A DNA stretch of 34,631 nt. Origin: JBDLIL01 sp039714855 (GTDB lineage Bacteria > Patescibacteriota > Microgenomatia > UBA1400 > PJMF01). The notes beneath the pieces were generated by a model. That model searched no databases and had not been told where the DNA came from. It was given only the letters and a program-made list of their open reading frames with translations. Shown here in pieces: positions 22,010 to 29,389 of the stretch (positions are counted from its first letter, which is position 1; the number at the start of each line of letters is the position of its first letter). The position numbers and the translations under genes were made by a program. The stretch lies in assembly GCA_039714855.1 (NCBI GenBank), contig JBDLIL010000004.1:1-34631 (forward strand), written 5' to 3'.

Positions 22010-22882
22010 ATGGCTAATACAAGTAGGCAAATCAAACGACGCATTTCAACAGCTAGCAATATTTCAAAAATTACCAAAGCTATGGAGATGGTAGCCGCTA
22101 GCAAAATGAGAAAAGCCCAAGCTCAAGCTTTAAAAAATAGAGCCTTTGCAAGAGCTATAGAAAATTCTCTCAAAAATGTAGCTTCTCACACTGACGCTGA
22201 CTTACACCCTTTGTTAACCCAACATGATGCTGGTCAAAACGTCTTGATAGTTGTTGCAACTAATAAAGGTCTTTGCGGTGGACTAAATACTAATCTATTC
22301 AGACAACTCAATAGCTGGATAAAAACCCAAGACAACCCAGCCATCATTGCAGTGGGCAAGAAGGCAGTCCAATTTATCCGTAAAACAAACTTTGAATTAA
22401 TTGCCGAATTTGTTGAAATTCCTGAACACGTAAATCCGGAAGATACCACTGCCGTCAGCTCTCTTGTAATGGAAAAGTTTTTGAATTCACAATTCAAAAC
22501 CGTCAGTATTATTTATATGGATTTCATCAATACTATTTCACAAAAAGTACGTATCAGCAGAATTTTGCCTATAGCTCCTGAAAAAACTGAGATCGATGAT
22601 GTAAAAATAATACCCATAGTTAAAAAAGAATATGTCTTTGAACCCAATCCAAAAGAAATTCTAAATTCTCTATTGCCGTACTATGTAGAAAATACTGTTT
22701 ATCAAATTTTTCTCGAAGCAAAGGCGAGTGAGCACTCAGCGCGCATGGTAGCTATGAAAAATGCAAGTGAAAATGCTCAGGAATTGGTGGGTGAATTAAA
22801 ATTGATGTTTAACAAATCTCGTCAAGCCAGCATTACCAATGAGCTACTGGATATCACAACAGCAGCACTAACTCTGAATTAA
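22010..22882 (+). CDS. atpG: ATP synthase F1 subunit gamma
   Basis: Central rotor shaft. The N-terminal helix (ASNISKITKAMEMVAASKM) and C-terminal helix (EHSARMVAMKNASENAQELV) are the two coiled-coil strands inside the hexamer, with the Rossmann-like middle containing NKGLCGGLNTNLFR. 290 aa, normal. It begins 5 nt after the alpha stop and precedes beta, as in standard atp operons. Confidence 0.95.
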   Translation: MANTSRQIKRRISTASNISKITKAMEMVAASKMRKAQAQALKNRAFARAIENSLKNVASHTDADLHPLLTQHDAGQNVLIVVATNKGLCGGLNTNLFRQLNSWIKTQDNPAIIAVGKKAVQFIRKTNFELIAEFVEIPEHVNPEDTTAVSSLVMEKFLNSQFKTVSIIYMDFINTISQKVRISRILPIAPEKTEIDDVKIIPIVKKEYVFEPNPKEILNSLLPYYVENTVYQIFLEAKASEHSARMVAMKNASENAQELVGELKLMFNKSRQASITNELLDITTAALTLN

Positions 22883-22903
22883 AAATTAATCAAAATTAAA
22901 AAT

Positions 22904-24337
22904 ATGTCTAAAACTACAGCAAAAACTACTGGAAAAATTATTAGAATAATTGGTCCCGTAATAGATGTCGAATTCCAGCCAAAGGCTGGTCAGCCTCTGG
23001 CTGACGAAAATCATCTTCCAACCATATATAACGCTTTAGAGGTGAAACTAAGCGATAACAAAAAACTAGTTTTAGAAGTTGAGCAACAACTTTCTGAAAA
23101 CTCAGTTCGTTGTATTGCCCTAGGTCCAACAGATGGACTGCAAAGAAAAATGGAGGTTGTGGATACTCTGGCTCCTATTTCAGTTCCTATTGGAGAAGAA
23201 ACTTTGGGCAGAATTTTTAATGTCGTAGGCGAAGTGATTGATGGTGGAGCAAAAATTAATGTTACAAAAACAGCTTCTATTCATAAAGATGCTCCTGCGC
23301 TTGAGGACTTAGAAACCACTCCAGAAATGCTGGAAACCGGAATTAAAGTAATTGACCTCATCGCTCCTTTTGCCAAGGGAGGAAAAGTAGGTGCCTTTGG
23401 TGGAGCCGGTGTAGGAAAGACAGTTATTATTCAAGAATTAATTCGCAATATTGCCGAAGAACATGAAGGTCATTCAGTTTTTGCTGGTGTGGGTGAAAGA
23501 ACCAGGGAGGGTAACGATCTATACAATGAAATGAAAGAATCTGGAGTTTTAGCTAGTACTGTGATGTGCTTTGGTCAGATGAACGAACCACCCGGAAGTA
23601 GATTGCGTGTAGCTCTAACGGCCCTGACTATGGCTGAGCATTTCAGAGATGACAAGGGTGAAGACGTATTATTATTTATTGATAATATTTTTAGATTTTC
23701 TCAAGCTGGTAGTGAAGTATCCGCACTCTTGGGTCGCATTCCCTCCGCCGTGGGATATCAACCAAACCTGGGAAGTGAAATGGCAGCCCTGCAAGAAAGA
23801 ATCACTTCTACCAAGAAGGGGTCTATTACTTCCATTCAAGCTGTATATGTGCCAGCAGATGACTATACTGACCCTGCTCCAGCTACCACTTTTGCGCACC
23901 TAGATTCTACTATTTCATTAGAAAGAAAACTGGCTGAGCAAGCTATTTTTCCTGCCGTTGACCCCTTGGTCTCAGCATCAAAAATCCTAGAGCCTAGTGT
24001 AGTAGGAGAAGATCATTACAAAGTTGCTCGCAACGTACAAGAGGTTTTACAGCGCTATAAAGAACTTCAGGATATCATTGCTATTCTTGGCATAGATGAA
24101 TTAAGTGATGAAGATAAGCTCATAGTATCCAGAGCCAGAAGAATTCAAAAGTTTTTGTCACAACCTTTCTTTGTAGCTGAACAATTTACTGGCACTCCAG
24201 GATCATATGTACCTGTTAAAGAAACCATTAGAGGTTTTAAAGAAATTTTAGAAGGCAAACACGACAACTTACCAGAACAAGCTTTTTATATGGTGGGCAG
24301 CATTGATGAAGCAGTAAAAAAAGCCAAGAGCTTGTAG
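22904..24337 (+). CDS. atpD: ATP synthase F1 subunit beta
   Basis: Catalytic subunit. Walker A GGAGVGKT (166-173), catalytic Glu in GVGERTREGNDLY, Walker B LLFIDNIFRF, and the DELSDEDKLIV segment corresponding to the DELSEED lever. 477 aa, complete. The gene follows gamma by 21 nt of AT-rich DNA. Confidence 0.97.
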   Translation: MSKTTAKTTGKIIRIIGPVIDVEFQPKAGQPLADENHLPTIYNALEVKLSDNKKLVLEVEQQLSENSVRCIALGPTDGLQRKMEVVDTLAPISVPIGEETLGRIFNVVGEVIDGGAKINVTKTASIHKDAPALEDLETTPEMLETGIKVIDLIAPFAKGGKVGAFGGAGVGKTVIIQELIRNIAEEHEGHSVFAGVGERTREGNDLYNEMKESGVLASTVMCFGQMNEPPGSRLRVALTALTMAEHFRDDKGEDVLLFIDNIFRFSQAGSEVSALLGRIPSAVGYQPNLGSEMAALQERITSTKKGSITSIQAVYVPADDYTDPAPATTFAHLDSTISLERKLAEQAIFPAVDPLVSASKILEPSVVGEDHYKVARNVQEVLQRYKELQDIIAILGIDELSDEDKLIVSRARRIQKFLSQPFFVAEQFTGTPGSYVPVKETIRGFKEILEGKHDNLPEQAFYMVGSIDEAVKKAKSL

Positions 24338-24361
24338 AGCGATCGGCATGACAAAAAAGCT

Positions 24362-24793
24362 ATGTCTAAACTAATTATTAATATCATCTCTCAAGAAAAA
24401 AAATTAGCTGAGATAGAAGCTGATTCTCTAACCGCTCCCACTACTGAGGGAGAAATTACTGTTTTGCCTGGACATCTACCTCTTTTTACTAGATTAAAAA
24501 CAGGCGAGCTAACTTATCGCAATGCTGGCAGTAAAGAGCTATTTGCAATTTCTCAGGGCTTTTTAGATGTAGGTCTAAATAATAGTATAACTATAATAGT
24601 TGATAGTCTCAGCAACACCAGAAATTTAAACACTGTTGAAATTCAAAAAGCTATTCAAAAAGCTCAAGAAAGTCTTAAGCATGGTAAGGAAAGTGGTTTG
24701 GCCCAAGAAGAATTGGTCAAAATTGAAGCTTCACTCAAACAAGCACTTCTTGAGGAAAAGCTTGCTCACAAGACCACTAAAACAAAATTATAA
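24362..24793 (+). CDS. atpC: ATP synthase F1 subunit epsilon
   Basis: Connects the rotor to the c-ring and can inhibit ATP hydrolysis. The N-terminal beta-sandwich has the conserved TEGEITVLPGHLPL (about 29-42); a C-terminal helical region (about 88-140) is rich in Lys/Glu/Ala, so the inhibitory helical hairpin seems present. 143 aa. Last gene of the operon; no strong terminator follows before the greA promoter. Confidence 0.93.
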   Translation: MSKLIINIISQEKKLAEIEADSLTAPTTEGEITVLPGHLPLFTRLKTGELTYRNAGSKELFAISQGFLDVGLNNSITIIVDSLSNTRNLNTVEIQKAIQKAQESLKHGKESGLAQEELVKIEASLKQALLEEKLAHKTTKTKL

Positions 24794-24819
24794 GATAGTT
24801 CCCTCAAGAGATAACACTC

Positions 24820-24848
24820 TTGCTGCATCTGCATAACTGCTTTATACT
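24820..24848 (+). promoter_or_regulatory. promoter of greA
   Basis: TTGCTG (24820-24825), 17-bp spacer, TATACT (24843-24848). Start near 24855, leaving a leader of about 32 nt containing a hairpin. Confidence 0.6.
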
Positions 24849-24858
24849 CGCTATTGCT

Positions 24859-24883
24859 AAGAAGCTCTCAAAAGCTTTTTTTT
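24859..24883 (+). terminator. terminator-like leader hairpin in front of greA
   Basis: AAGAAGCT and AGCTTTTT pair (one G-T) around CTCAAA and run into further T residues, ending 3 nt before the greA ATG. It may terminate the atp read-through transcript or attenuate greA. The stem is AU-rich, so strength is doubtful. Confidence 0.4.
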
Positions 24884-24886
24884 ATT

Positions 24887-25372
24887 ATGAAACAAAATAA
24901 AACCCAAATCAAAAAAGTCCAACTTACAAGAGAGGGACTGGAAGAACTACAAGCTGAGTTAACTGAGCTAAAAACTGTCAAGTTGCCTCATATCATTGAT
25001 AGAGTGGCCAAGGCCAGAGCCCATGGCGACTTAAGCGAAAATGCTGAATATTCTTCTGCTAAAGAGGATCAGTCATTTGTAGAAACCAGAATTAGTGAGA
25101 TTGAAGACGTCTTGGAAAGAGCCGAGATAGTTGCACAAACCAAAAGTCAAACTAATGTCGGCATTGGCTCTACTGTAACAGTGCAACAAAAAGGAAAAAG
25201 TAAAAAGAAAACTTTCAATATTGTAGGAGAATTTGAATCAGACCCCATGTCAGGAAAGATATCTTCAGCTTCACCACTTGGTAAGACCCTAATTGGAAAG
25301 AAAAAAGGCGAAACTGCCAAATTTGAAGCTCCAGGAGGTGAAGTAGAATACAAGGTTTTGGATATCAAATAG
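24887..25372 (+). CDS. greA: transcription elongation factor GreA
   Basis: Rescues backtracked RNA polymerase by inducing transcript cleavage. The N-terminal coiled coil includes LTREGLEELQAELTELK and the tip sequence AHGDLSENAEYSSAKEDQ with the acidic residues needed for cleavage. The C-terminal FKBP-like domain includes IGSTVTVQ and SPLGKTLIGKKKGE. 161 aa from the chosen start. An in-frame codon at 24854 would add 11 residues but lies at the transcription start predicted from the TTGCTG/TATACT promoter, so the ATG at 24887 is preferred. Confidence 0.94.
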   Translation: MKQNKTQIKKVQLTREGLEELQAELTELKTVKLPHIIDRVAKARAHGDLSENAEYSSAKEDQSFVETRISEIEDVLERAEIVAQTKSQTNVGIGSTVTVQQKGKSKKKTFNIVGEFESDPMSGKISSASPLGKTLIGKKKGETAKFEAPGGEVEYKVLDIK

Positions 25373-25378
25373 GTAAGC

Positions 25379-26026
25379 TTACCTCTTCGAAAATACCTGC
25401 AGTGCCTCTATCGCCTTTTGCATTTCTTTTTCATCAATAACTATTGATAATTCCGTATAAGTAGACACTATTTCTCTAATATTTACTCTCTGCAAAGCTA
25501 TTTGGGCAATAATGGTGTAGATAACGTTGGGGATAGTTAAATATTCCGGAGAAAAACTAATAGTGATTGCCACCAAATTATCAAAGATCTCTTTTGGCTC
25601 TGACTTCATGTAGGAAAAAAGTAGTTGTTTGTGTTCGGGAGCTAAAATAATAGTAATCTCCCTTACACTTTGCGTCATCATGAAAAATTGATTCTCCTTG
25701 CCGATGAAATCTTTTTGAAACGCATGTAATTGCTCCAAATTCTCTTTGGTTTTAGCAAAACTGACATCAGAAAGAGGAGAGCGTATAGTTAAGTCTTCCA
25801 TACTAAAGTCTGGTCTTAAAGATTCACCAGATTTTAATTCTTTTGCTACTCTAGAGAGAGCCACGACTAGTGAGTTGGTGCTAACATTTTTCCAAGTATC
25901 TTTTTCAACGTCATCCTGGATAGATTTAGCATAGGCGCTCAAATTCATGATGCCGCTGCGCATGGCTTCAAAGGCAATTTCGTCAGATTGTACTTTAGCT
26001 CGTACCGAGTCAGATACTTTTTTCAT
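25379..26026 (-). CDS. ACT-domain protein with N-terminal helical (wHTH-like) region
   Basis: The C-terminal part (about 145-215) looks like the ACT domain of aspartate kinases: IPNVIYTIIAQIALQRVNI and then REIVSTYTELSIVIDE. There is no kinase domain. The N-terminal part (KVQSDEIAFEAMRSGIMNLSAYAKSIQ and STNSLVVALSRVAKEL) resembles a winged-helix arrangement of uncharacterised archaeal and CPR ACT proteins, known to me only by pattern. A ligand-sensing regulator is plausible but unproven. The ATG at 26026 is chosen over one at 26062 because a TATATA box lies just behind it. It converges with greA, and a 14-bp palindrome (25371-25384) spans the two stops. Confidence 0.7.
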   Translation of the reverse strand: MKKVSDSVRAKVQSDEIAFEAMRSGIMNLSAYAKSIQDDVEKDTWKNVSTNSLVVALSRVAKELKSGESLRPDFSMEDLTIRSPLSDVSFAKTKENLEQLHAFQKDFIGKENQFFMMTQSVREITIILAPEHKQLLFSYMKSEPKEIFDNLVAITISFSPEYLTIPNVIYTIIAQIALQRVNIREIVSTYTELSIVIDEKEMQKAIEALQVFSKR

Positions 26027-26140
26027 GTTATATATATTACAAATATTAATAAATCTTAACAAATAGTTAATTATTTGGCAATTGAGAATTTATGATTTAA
26101 AATCTTTCAATCGCTAGCAATTAGTTGAGGAGTAATGAAA

Positions 26141-26302
26141 ATGAAAAACGATAAACCAAATCCCTGGGCTCTGATAGACGCTCTCAATGAGAGGGCGGAA
26201 AAACAAATCTTTCCTGACTTGAAAGCAAAGGGGCAAAAATTCCTTGACTGGGTTCAGAAAACTACTTCACAAAGTCAAAGCGATGAAAACAAGAAGCAGT
26301 AG
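26141..26302 (+). CDS. 53-aa small soluble protein, unknown
   Basis: A short open frame with a strong ribosome site (GAGGAG, 26127-26132, 8 nt before the ATG; a second ATG at 26135 is too close to it). The product is charged and helical, with PWALIDALNERAEKQ and FPDLKAKGQKFLDWVQK segments and a Gln/Ser/Lys tail. TTAATT (26067) and TATGAT (26091) at 18-bp spacing could be its promoter, and a 9-bp GC-rich hairpin follows its stop. Promoter, ribosome site, frame and hairpin together make a real small gene likely. No family recognised. Divergent from the ACT-domain gene. Confidence 0.6.
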   Translation: MKNDKPNPWALIDALNERAEKQIFPDLKAKGQKFLDWVQKTTSQSQSDENKKQ

Positions 26303-26314
26303 CTGAACCAAATT

Positions 26315-26340
26315 CAACCCGCCCAAGAATAGGCGGGTTG
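26315..26340 (+). terminator. hairpin after the 53-aa gene
   Basis: CAACCCGCC and GGCGGGTTG form a perfect 9-bp stem with an 8-nt loop, 12 nt after the stop. The following TCTCGTT is not a proper T-run, so termination may be partial. It directly precedes the lysyl-tRNA synthetase promoter. Confidence 0.5.
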
Positions 26341-26373
26341 TCTCGTTACCAGAGATGCTACAATACTAGAGTT

Positions 26374-28029
26374 ATGAATCAAAATAATCACTCCCCTCAC
26401 TGGATAGACAAATTAGCTGCTGGAATTTTGAAGTGGCAAGAAAAAAATGATCTTAAAAAATTGCACGTAGATGACATGAAAACTCCTAGCGGCAGAGTCC
26501 ACACTGGCGCACTCAAAGGGGTCTTACTTCATGACATGGTAGCCAAAGCTCTGAGCGAAAAATCAGAAAAGGTAGTTAGTACTTATGTTTTTAACAGTAT
26601 GGACCCCATGGACGGCTTGCCTAGCTATTTAGATAAAAATGAATATGAGAAATACATGGGTAAGCCCATGCATTTAATACCCGCCCCAAGTTTAGAAAAT
26701 TGTGGCATTGATTTGAGCAAAGCTAACAAAGAAGAATTGGAAGATTTTAAAAATGCTCAGAGCTTTGGACATTTTTATGCCTATGATTTTATTCATGCTT
26801 TTAGAAAATTAGGCTGTAGTCAAAAAATAATTTGGAGCAGTGATCTCTACGAATCCGGTAAAATGGATGATGCTATTCGTGAAGCACTAAATAATGTAGA
26901 AAAATTTAGAAAAATTTATAAAGAGGTAGCCGAATATGACCTGCCAAAAAATTGGTACCCATTTCAGGTTATTTGTCCTGATTGTGACAAGATGGGAACT
27001 ACTCTGGTAACTAGCTGGGATGGCGAGCAAGTTGAGTTTGAATGCAAGGAAAATCAAGTTGAATGGGCCAAGGGCTGTGGTCATAGTGGAAAAATTTCTC
27101 CTTTTGGTGGAAATGGAAAATTACTGTGGAAAGTAGATTGGCCAGCACATTGGAAAACTCTTGGTATAAACATAGAGGGTGCTGGCAAAGATCATACTAG
27201 TGCCGGCGGGTCTCGTGACATGGCCAACGCCATGTGCAAAGAAATTTTCGAAATTCAAAAACCTTTTGATATTCCTTACGAATGGATTTTGATAAGAGGT
27301 GCTAAAATGAGCTCTAGCAAAGGTGTGGGTACAAGCGCCAGAGAGTTCACAGAATTATTCCCAGCAGAAATTGGTAGATTTCTATTCGCAAATAAGCACT
27401 ACAACAGTGTCATAGACTTTGATCCAACAACTATGTCGATTCCTGACTTATTTGACGAATACGATCAAGCTGCCAAAATTTATTGGGGCAGTGAAAAAGG
27501 TGATTTGCGCTTAGGCAGAGCTTTTGAAATTTCTCAAACAAAAGATCTTCCCGAATCTCACTTTTTGCCCAGATTTAGAGACATTGCACTTTGGATGCAA
27601 GATCCAGCAGCAAATCTAAGTTCTAAATTTGAAAATCTAAAAGGCTCCAAACTAACAAAACAAGAATTAGAATTACTAAATATAACAAAAACTTACGCCC
27701 AAAAATGGGTGGATCTTTATGCACCGACAGAATTTCAGCTCACTGCTAAAAAAGAACTACCAAAACAAGCAAAAAACTTAAGTGGTGAACAGAAAAAATT
27801 TCTAACCGACCTAATTGATCTAATTAATTCTAAAAAAACTTGGAGCCCACAAGAACTGCAACAAGAGATATTCGATTTAGCCAAAGCTAGCTTGGGCGCC
27901 AAACAAGGCTTTCAAGCAATTTACTTAGCATTCTTGGGCAAAACCAGTGGCCCCAAAGCCGCGTGGTTTTTGTTATCTATAGATAAAGAGCTAAGAGAAA
28001 AGAGGATTAGAGAAATTTCAAATTTATAA
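26374..28029 (+). CDS. lysK: class I lysyl-tRNA synthetase
   Basis: Charges tRNA-Lys using a Rossmann-fold class I catalytic domain, unrelated to the class II enzyme of most bacteria. The HIGH-equivalent is in TPSGRVHTGALKG (37-49) and the KMSKS-equivalent is GAKMSSSKG; VICPDCDKMGTT and the later GCGH are typical insert features. 551 aa from the chosen start, slightly long for the family. The ATG at 26374 lies 9 nt after TACAAT (26359-26364); an upstream TTG frame at 26338 falls in the hairpin and is rejected. The cognate tRNA-Lys(CTT) is in the same window. Confidence 0.93.
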   Translation: MNQNNHSPHWIDKLAAGILKWQEKNDLKKLHVDDMKTPSGRVHTGALKGVLLHDMVAKALSEKSEKVVSTYVFNSMDPMDGLPSYLDKNEYEKYMGKPMHLIPAPSLENCGIDLSKANKEELEDFKNAQSFGHFYAYDFIHAFRKLGCSQKIIWSSDLYESGKMDDAIREALNNVEKFRKIYKEVAEYDLPKNWYPFQVICPDCDKMGTTLVTSWDGEQVEFECKENQVEWAKGCGHSGKISPFGGNGKLLWKVDWPAHWKTLGINIEGAGKDHTSAGGSRDMANAMCKEIFEIQKPFDIPYEWILIRGAKMSSSKGVGTSAREFTELFPAEIGRFLFANKHYNSVIDFDPTTMSIPDLFDEYDQAAKIYWGSEKGDLRLGRAFEISQTKDLPESHFLPRFRDIALWMQDPAANLSSKFENLKGSKLTKQELELLNITKTYAQKWVDLYAPTEFQLTAKKELPKQAKNLSGEQKKFLTDLIDLINSKKTWSPQELQQEIFDLAKASLGAKQGFQAIYLAFLGKTSGPKAAWFLLSIDKELREKRIREISNL

Positions 28030-28030
28030 A

Positions 28031-28105
28031 ATGCAATTACCCACCCGTCAAAGATCAGCAAAATTACTAGAAAAATATGTTGAGTTAGACACTCTTGATG
28101 ATTGA
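28031..28105 (+). pseudogene. 24-codon fragment of an HD-domain gene start
   Basis: One nucleotide after the LysRS stop, an ATG opens MQLPTRQRSAKLLEKYVELD and ends at TGA after 24 codons. It aligns with the first 22 residues of the HD hydrolase at 28790 (MNLPTRQTSINLLEKYVESE; about 15 of 22 identical). The body of the gene is missing. The DNA has diverged well beyond a fresh duplication, so it is probably the remnant of a paralogue. Confidence 0.7.
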
Positions 28106-28130
28106 CAAAATTGTTATTTTAGGCTTTAAT
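28102..28130 (+). promoter_or_regulatory. promoter of the NYN nuclease leader
   Basis: Consensus TTGACA (28102-28107), exactly 17 bp, TTTAAT (28125-28130). Start near 28137. It overlaps the stop codon of the HD-gene fragment. Confidence 0.65.
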
Positions 28131-28144
28131 ACAAGTAATTCTCG

Positions 28145-28178
28145 CCTCGTCCATGCCTCTGGCCCGACGAGGTTTTTT
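28145..28178 (+). terminator. intrinsic terminator within the NYN gene leader
   Basis: CCTCGTC and GACGAGG form a 7-bp GC-rich stem with a 14-nt loop, followed by six T. It lies between the promoter at 28102-28130 and the NYN start at 28196, so it would end most transcripts after about 40 nt unless bypassed. Confidence 0.65.
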
Positions 28179-28195
28179 GTAGAAAAAGTCCATAT

Positions 28196-28777
28196 ATGAA
28201 AAAGAAAACAATATTATATATTGATAGTGAAAATTTAAAGTTTTATATCAAGAAAGTATTCCGGCAATCAAAAATAAAAAACGAAATTGAAGATATTGAC
28301 TTTAATTTTTTATTTGATTCAGTCTTGAAAGATGTCAAAATTGACAAAAAAAGGTTTTATTCAGCCAAACTACATTTCAGCAAAAATTCTCCTAAGAAAT
28401 CAAAAGATTTAATACAGAAACAAAGAGCTCTTAAAGCAAAGCTGGAGAATTCTGAATTTGATTTTATCATTGGTGGAAATGTTAGAGGACAAGTTATTAA
28501 AGTTGATGGAAAAACAAAAACTATTTTCAGAGAAAAAGGTGTGGATGTTCGAATTGCTGTCGATATAGTAAAAGAAACTTGCGAAAATAAAATCAATAGA
28601 ATTATTCTATGCAGCTCTGATTCAGATCTGCAACCAGCTGTATATGAGGCAAAGAAAAAAAATGTAGAAATTATTTATCTGGGTTTTGAACTAAATCCAA
28701 ATAAAGGTTTAATATATACAACAAATAGAACCATTTTGTTAAGAAATTCTGAAATATTGGCAGCTTTAAAAAATTAA
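28196..28777 (+). CDS. NYN-domain (LabA/DUF88-like) PIN-fold ribonuclease
   Basis: NYN proteins share the PIN nuclease fold and are predicted or shown metal-dependent RNases in RNA processing and in some toxin or defence settings. Acidic residues in the expected places are D10 (LYIDSENL), D117/D123 (KGVDVRIAVDIV) and D142/D144 (CSSDSDLQP). 193 aa, a single domain with a Lys-rich middle. Its AT-rich composition differs from LysRS upstream. It lies between an HD-gene fragment and an intact HD gene and is preceded by promoter and terminator elements, suggesting attenuated expression and probable insertion into this locus. Confidence 0.82.
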   Translation: MKKKTILYIDSENLKFYIKKVFRQSKIKNEIEDIDFNFLFDSVLKDVKIDKKRFYSAKLHFSKNSPKKSKDLIQKQRALKAKLENSEFDFIIGGNVRGQVIKVDGKTKTIFREKGVDVRIAVDIVKETCENKINRIILCSSDSDLQPAVYEAKKKNVEIIYLGFELNPNKGLIYTTNRTILLRNSEILAALKN

Positions 28778-28789
28778 TGTTTTCAAATC

Positions 28790-29320
28790 ATGAATCTCCC
28801 TACCCGCCAAACATCTATAAATCTATTGGAAAAATATGTTGAGTCTGAGGCCTTGCGACATCACTGCCACATGGTCGCTGATGCTATGCAGGCTTACGCC
28901 AAAAACTTAGGCAAAGATGAAGAGCTTTGGTATCAAACAGGCTTACTTCATGACCTAGACTGGGAAAAATACCCAGATGAGCATCCAAATTATGCCTTAG
29001 AAAATTTATTAGCTGATTATCCAGAAGAGTTAAAACAAGCTGTCAAAGCTCATGCGCCAGATAGAACCGGCGCAGAAGCTGAGAGCTTACTAGATAAATA
29101 CTTATTTGCCTGTGATGAATTATCTGGCCTGATGCACGCAGTATCTCTCATGCGCCCCAATGGATTTGCCGACATGAAATACAAATCTGTTAAAAAGAAA
29201 ATCAAAGACAAATCTTTTGCTGCCAATGTCAGCAGAGAAGATATTGCCAAAGGCTTTGAGCTAATCGGCAAAGAGCCAGCTGAACATGTGGAGTTTTTGA
29301 TAGAGGTGTTTAAAAAGTGA
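28790..29320 (+). CDS. HD-domain hydrolase
   Basis: A compact 176-aa HD-superfamily phosphohydrolase. Metal-ligand candidates are His in RHHCHMVADAM (about 24-27), H54-D55 in GLLHDLDW, and a further His/Asp in the central helices (EHPNYA, KAHAPD, CDELSG). Substrate unknown; this family of small HD proteins is often linked to nucleotide or RNA metabolism, but nothing here specifies it. It follows the NYN gene by 12 nt and may be cotranscribed. Its N-terminus recurs as a decayed fragment after the LysRS gene, where a paralogue appears to have stood. Confidence 0.85.
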   Translation: MNLPTRQTSINLLEKYVESEALRHHCHMVADAMQAYAKNLGKDEELWYQTGLLHDLDWEKYPDEHPNYALENLLADYPEELKQAVKAHAPDRTGAEAESLLDKYLFACDELSGLMHAVSLMRPNGFADMKYKSVKKKIKDKSFAANVSREDIAKGFELIGKEPAEHVEFLIEVFKK

Positions 29321-29389
29321 TCTCTCTAAGATTAGCAAAACAGCATCTAATGACTTCCCAAATAAAATCCGATACAATTGCCTCTGTTT

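Noticed and set aside
26338..26373. TTG start of LysRS at 26338
   Set aside because: It lies inside the preceding hairpin and before the TACAAT box that precedes the ATG at 26374.
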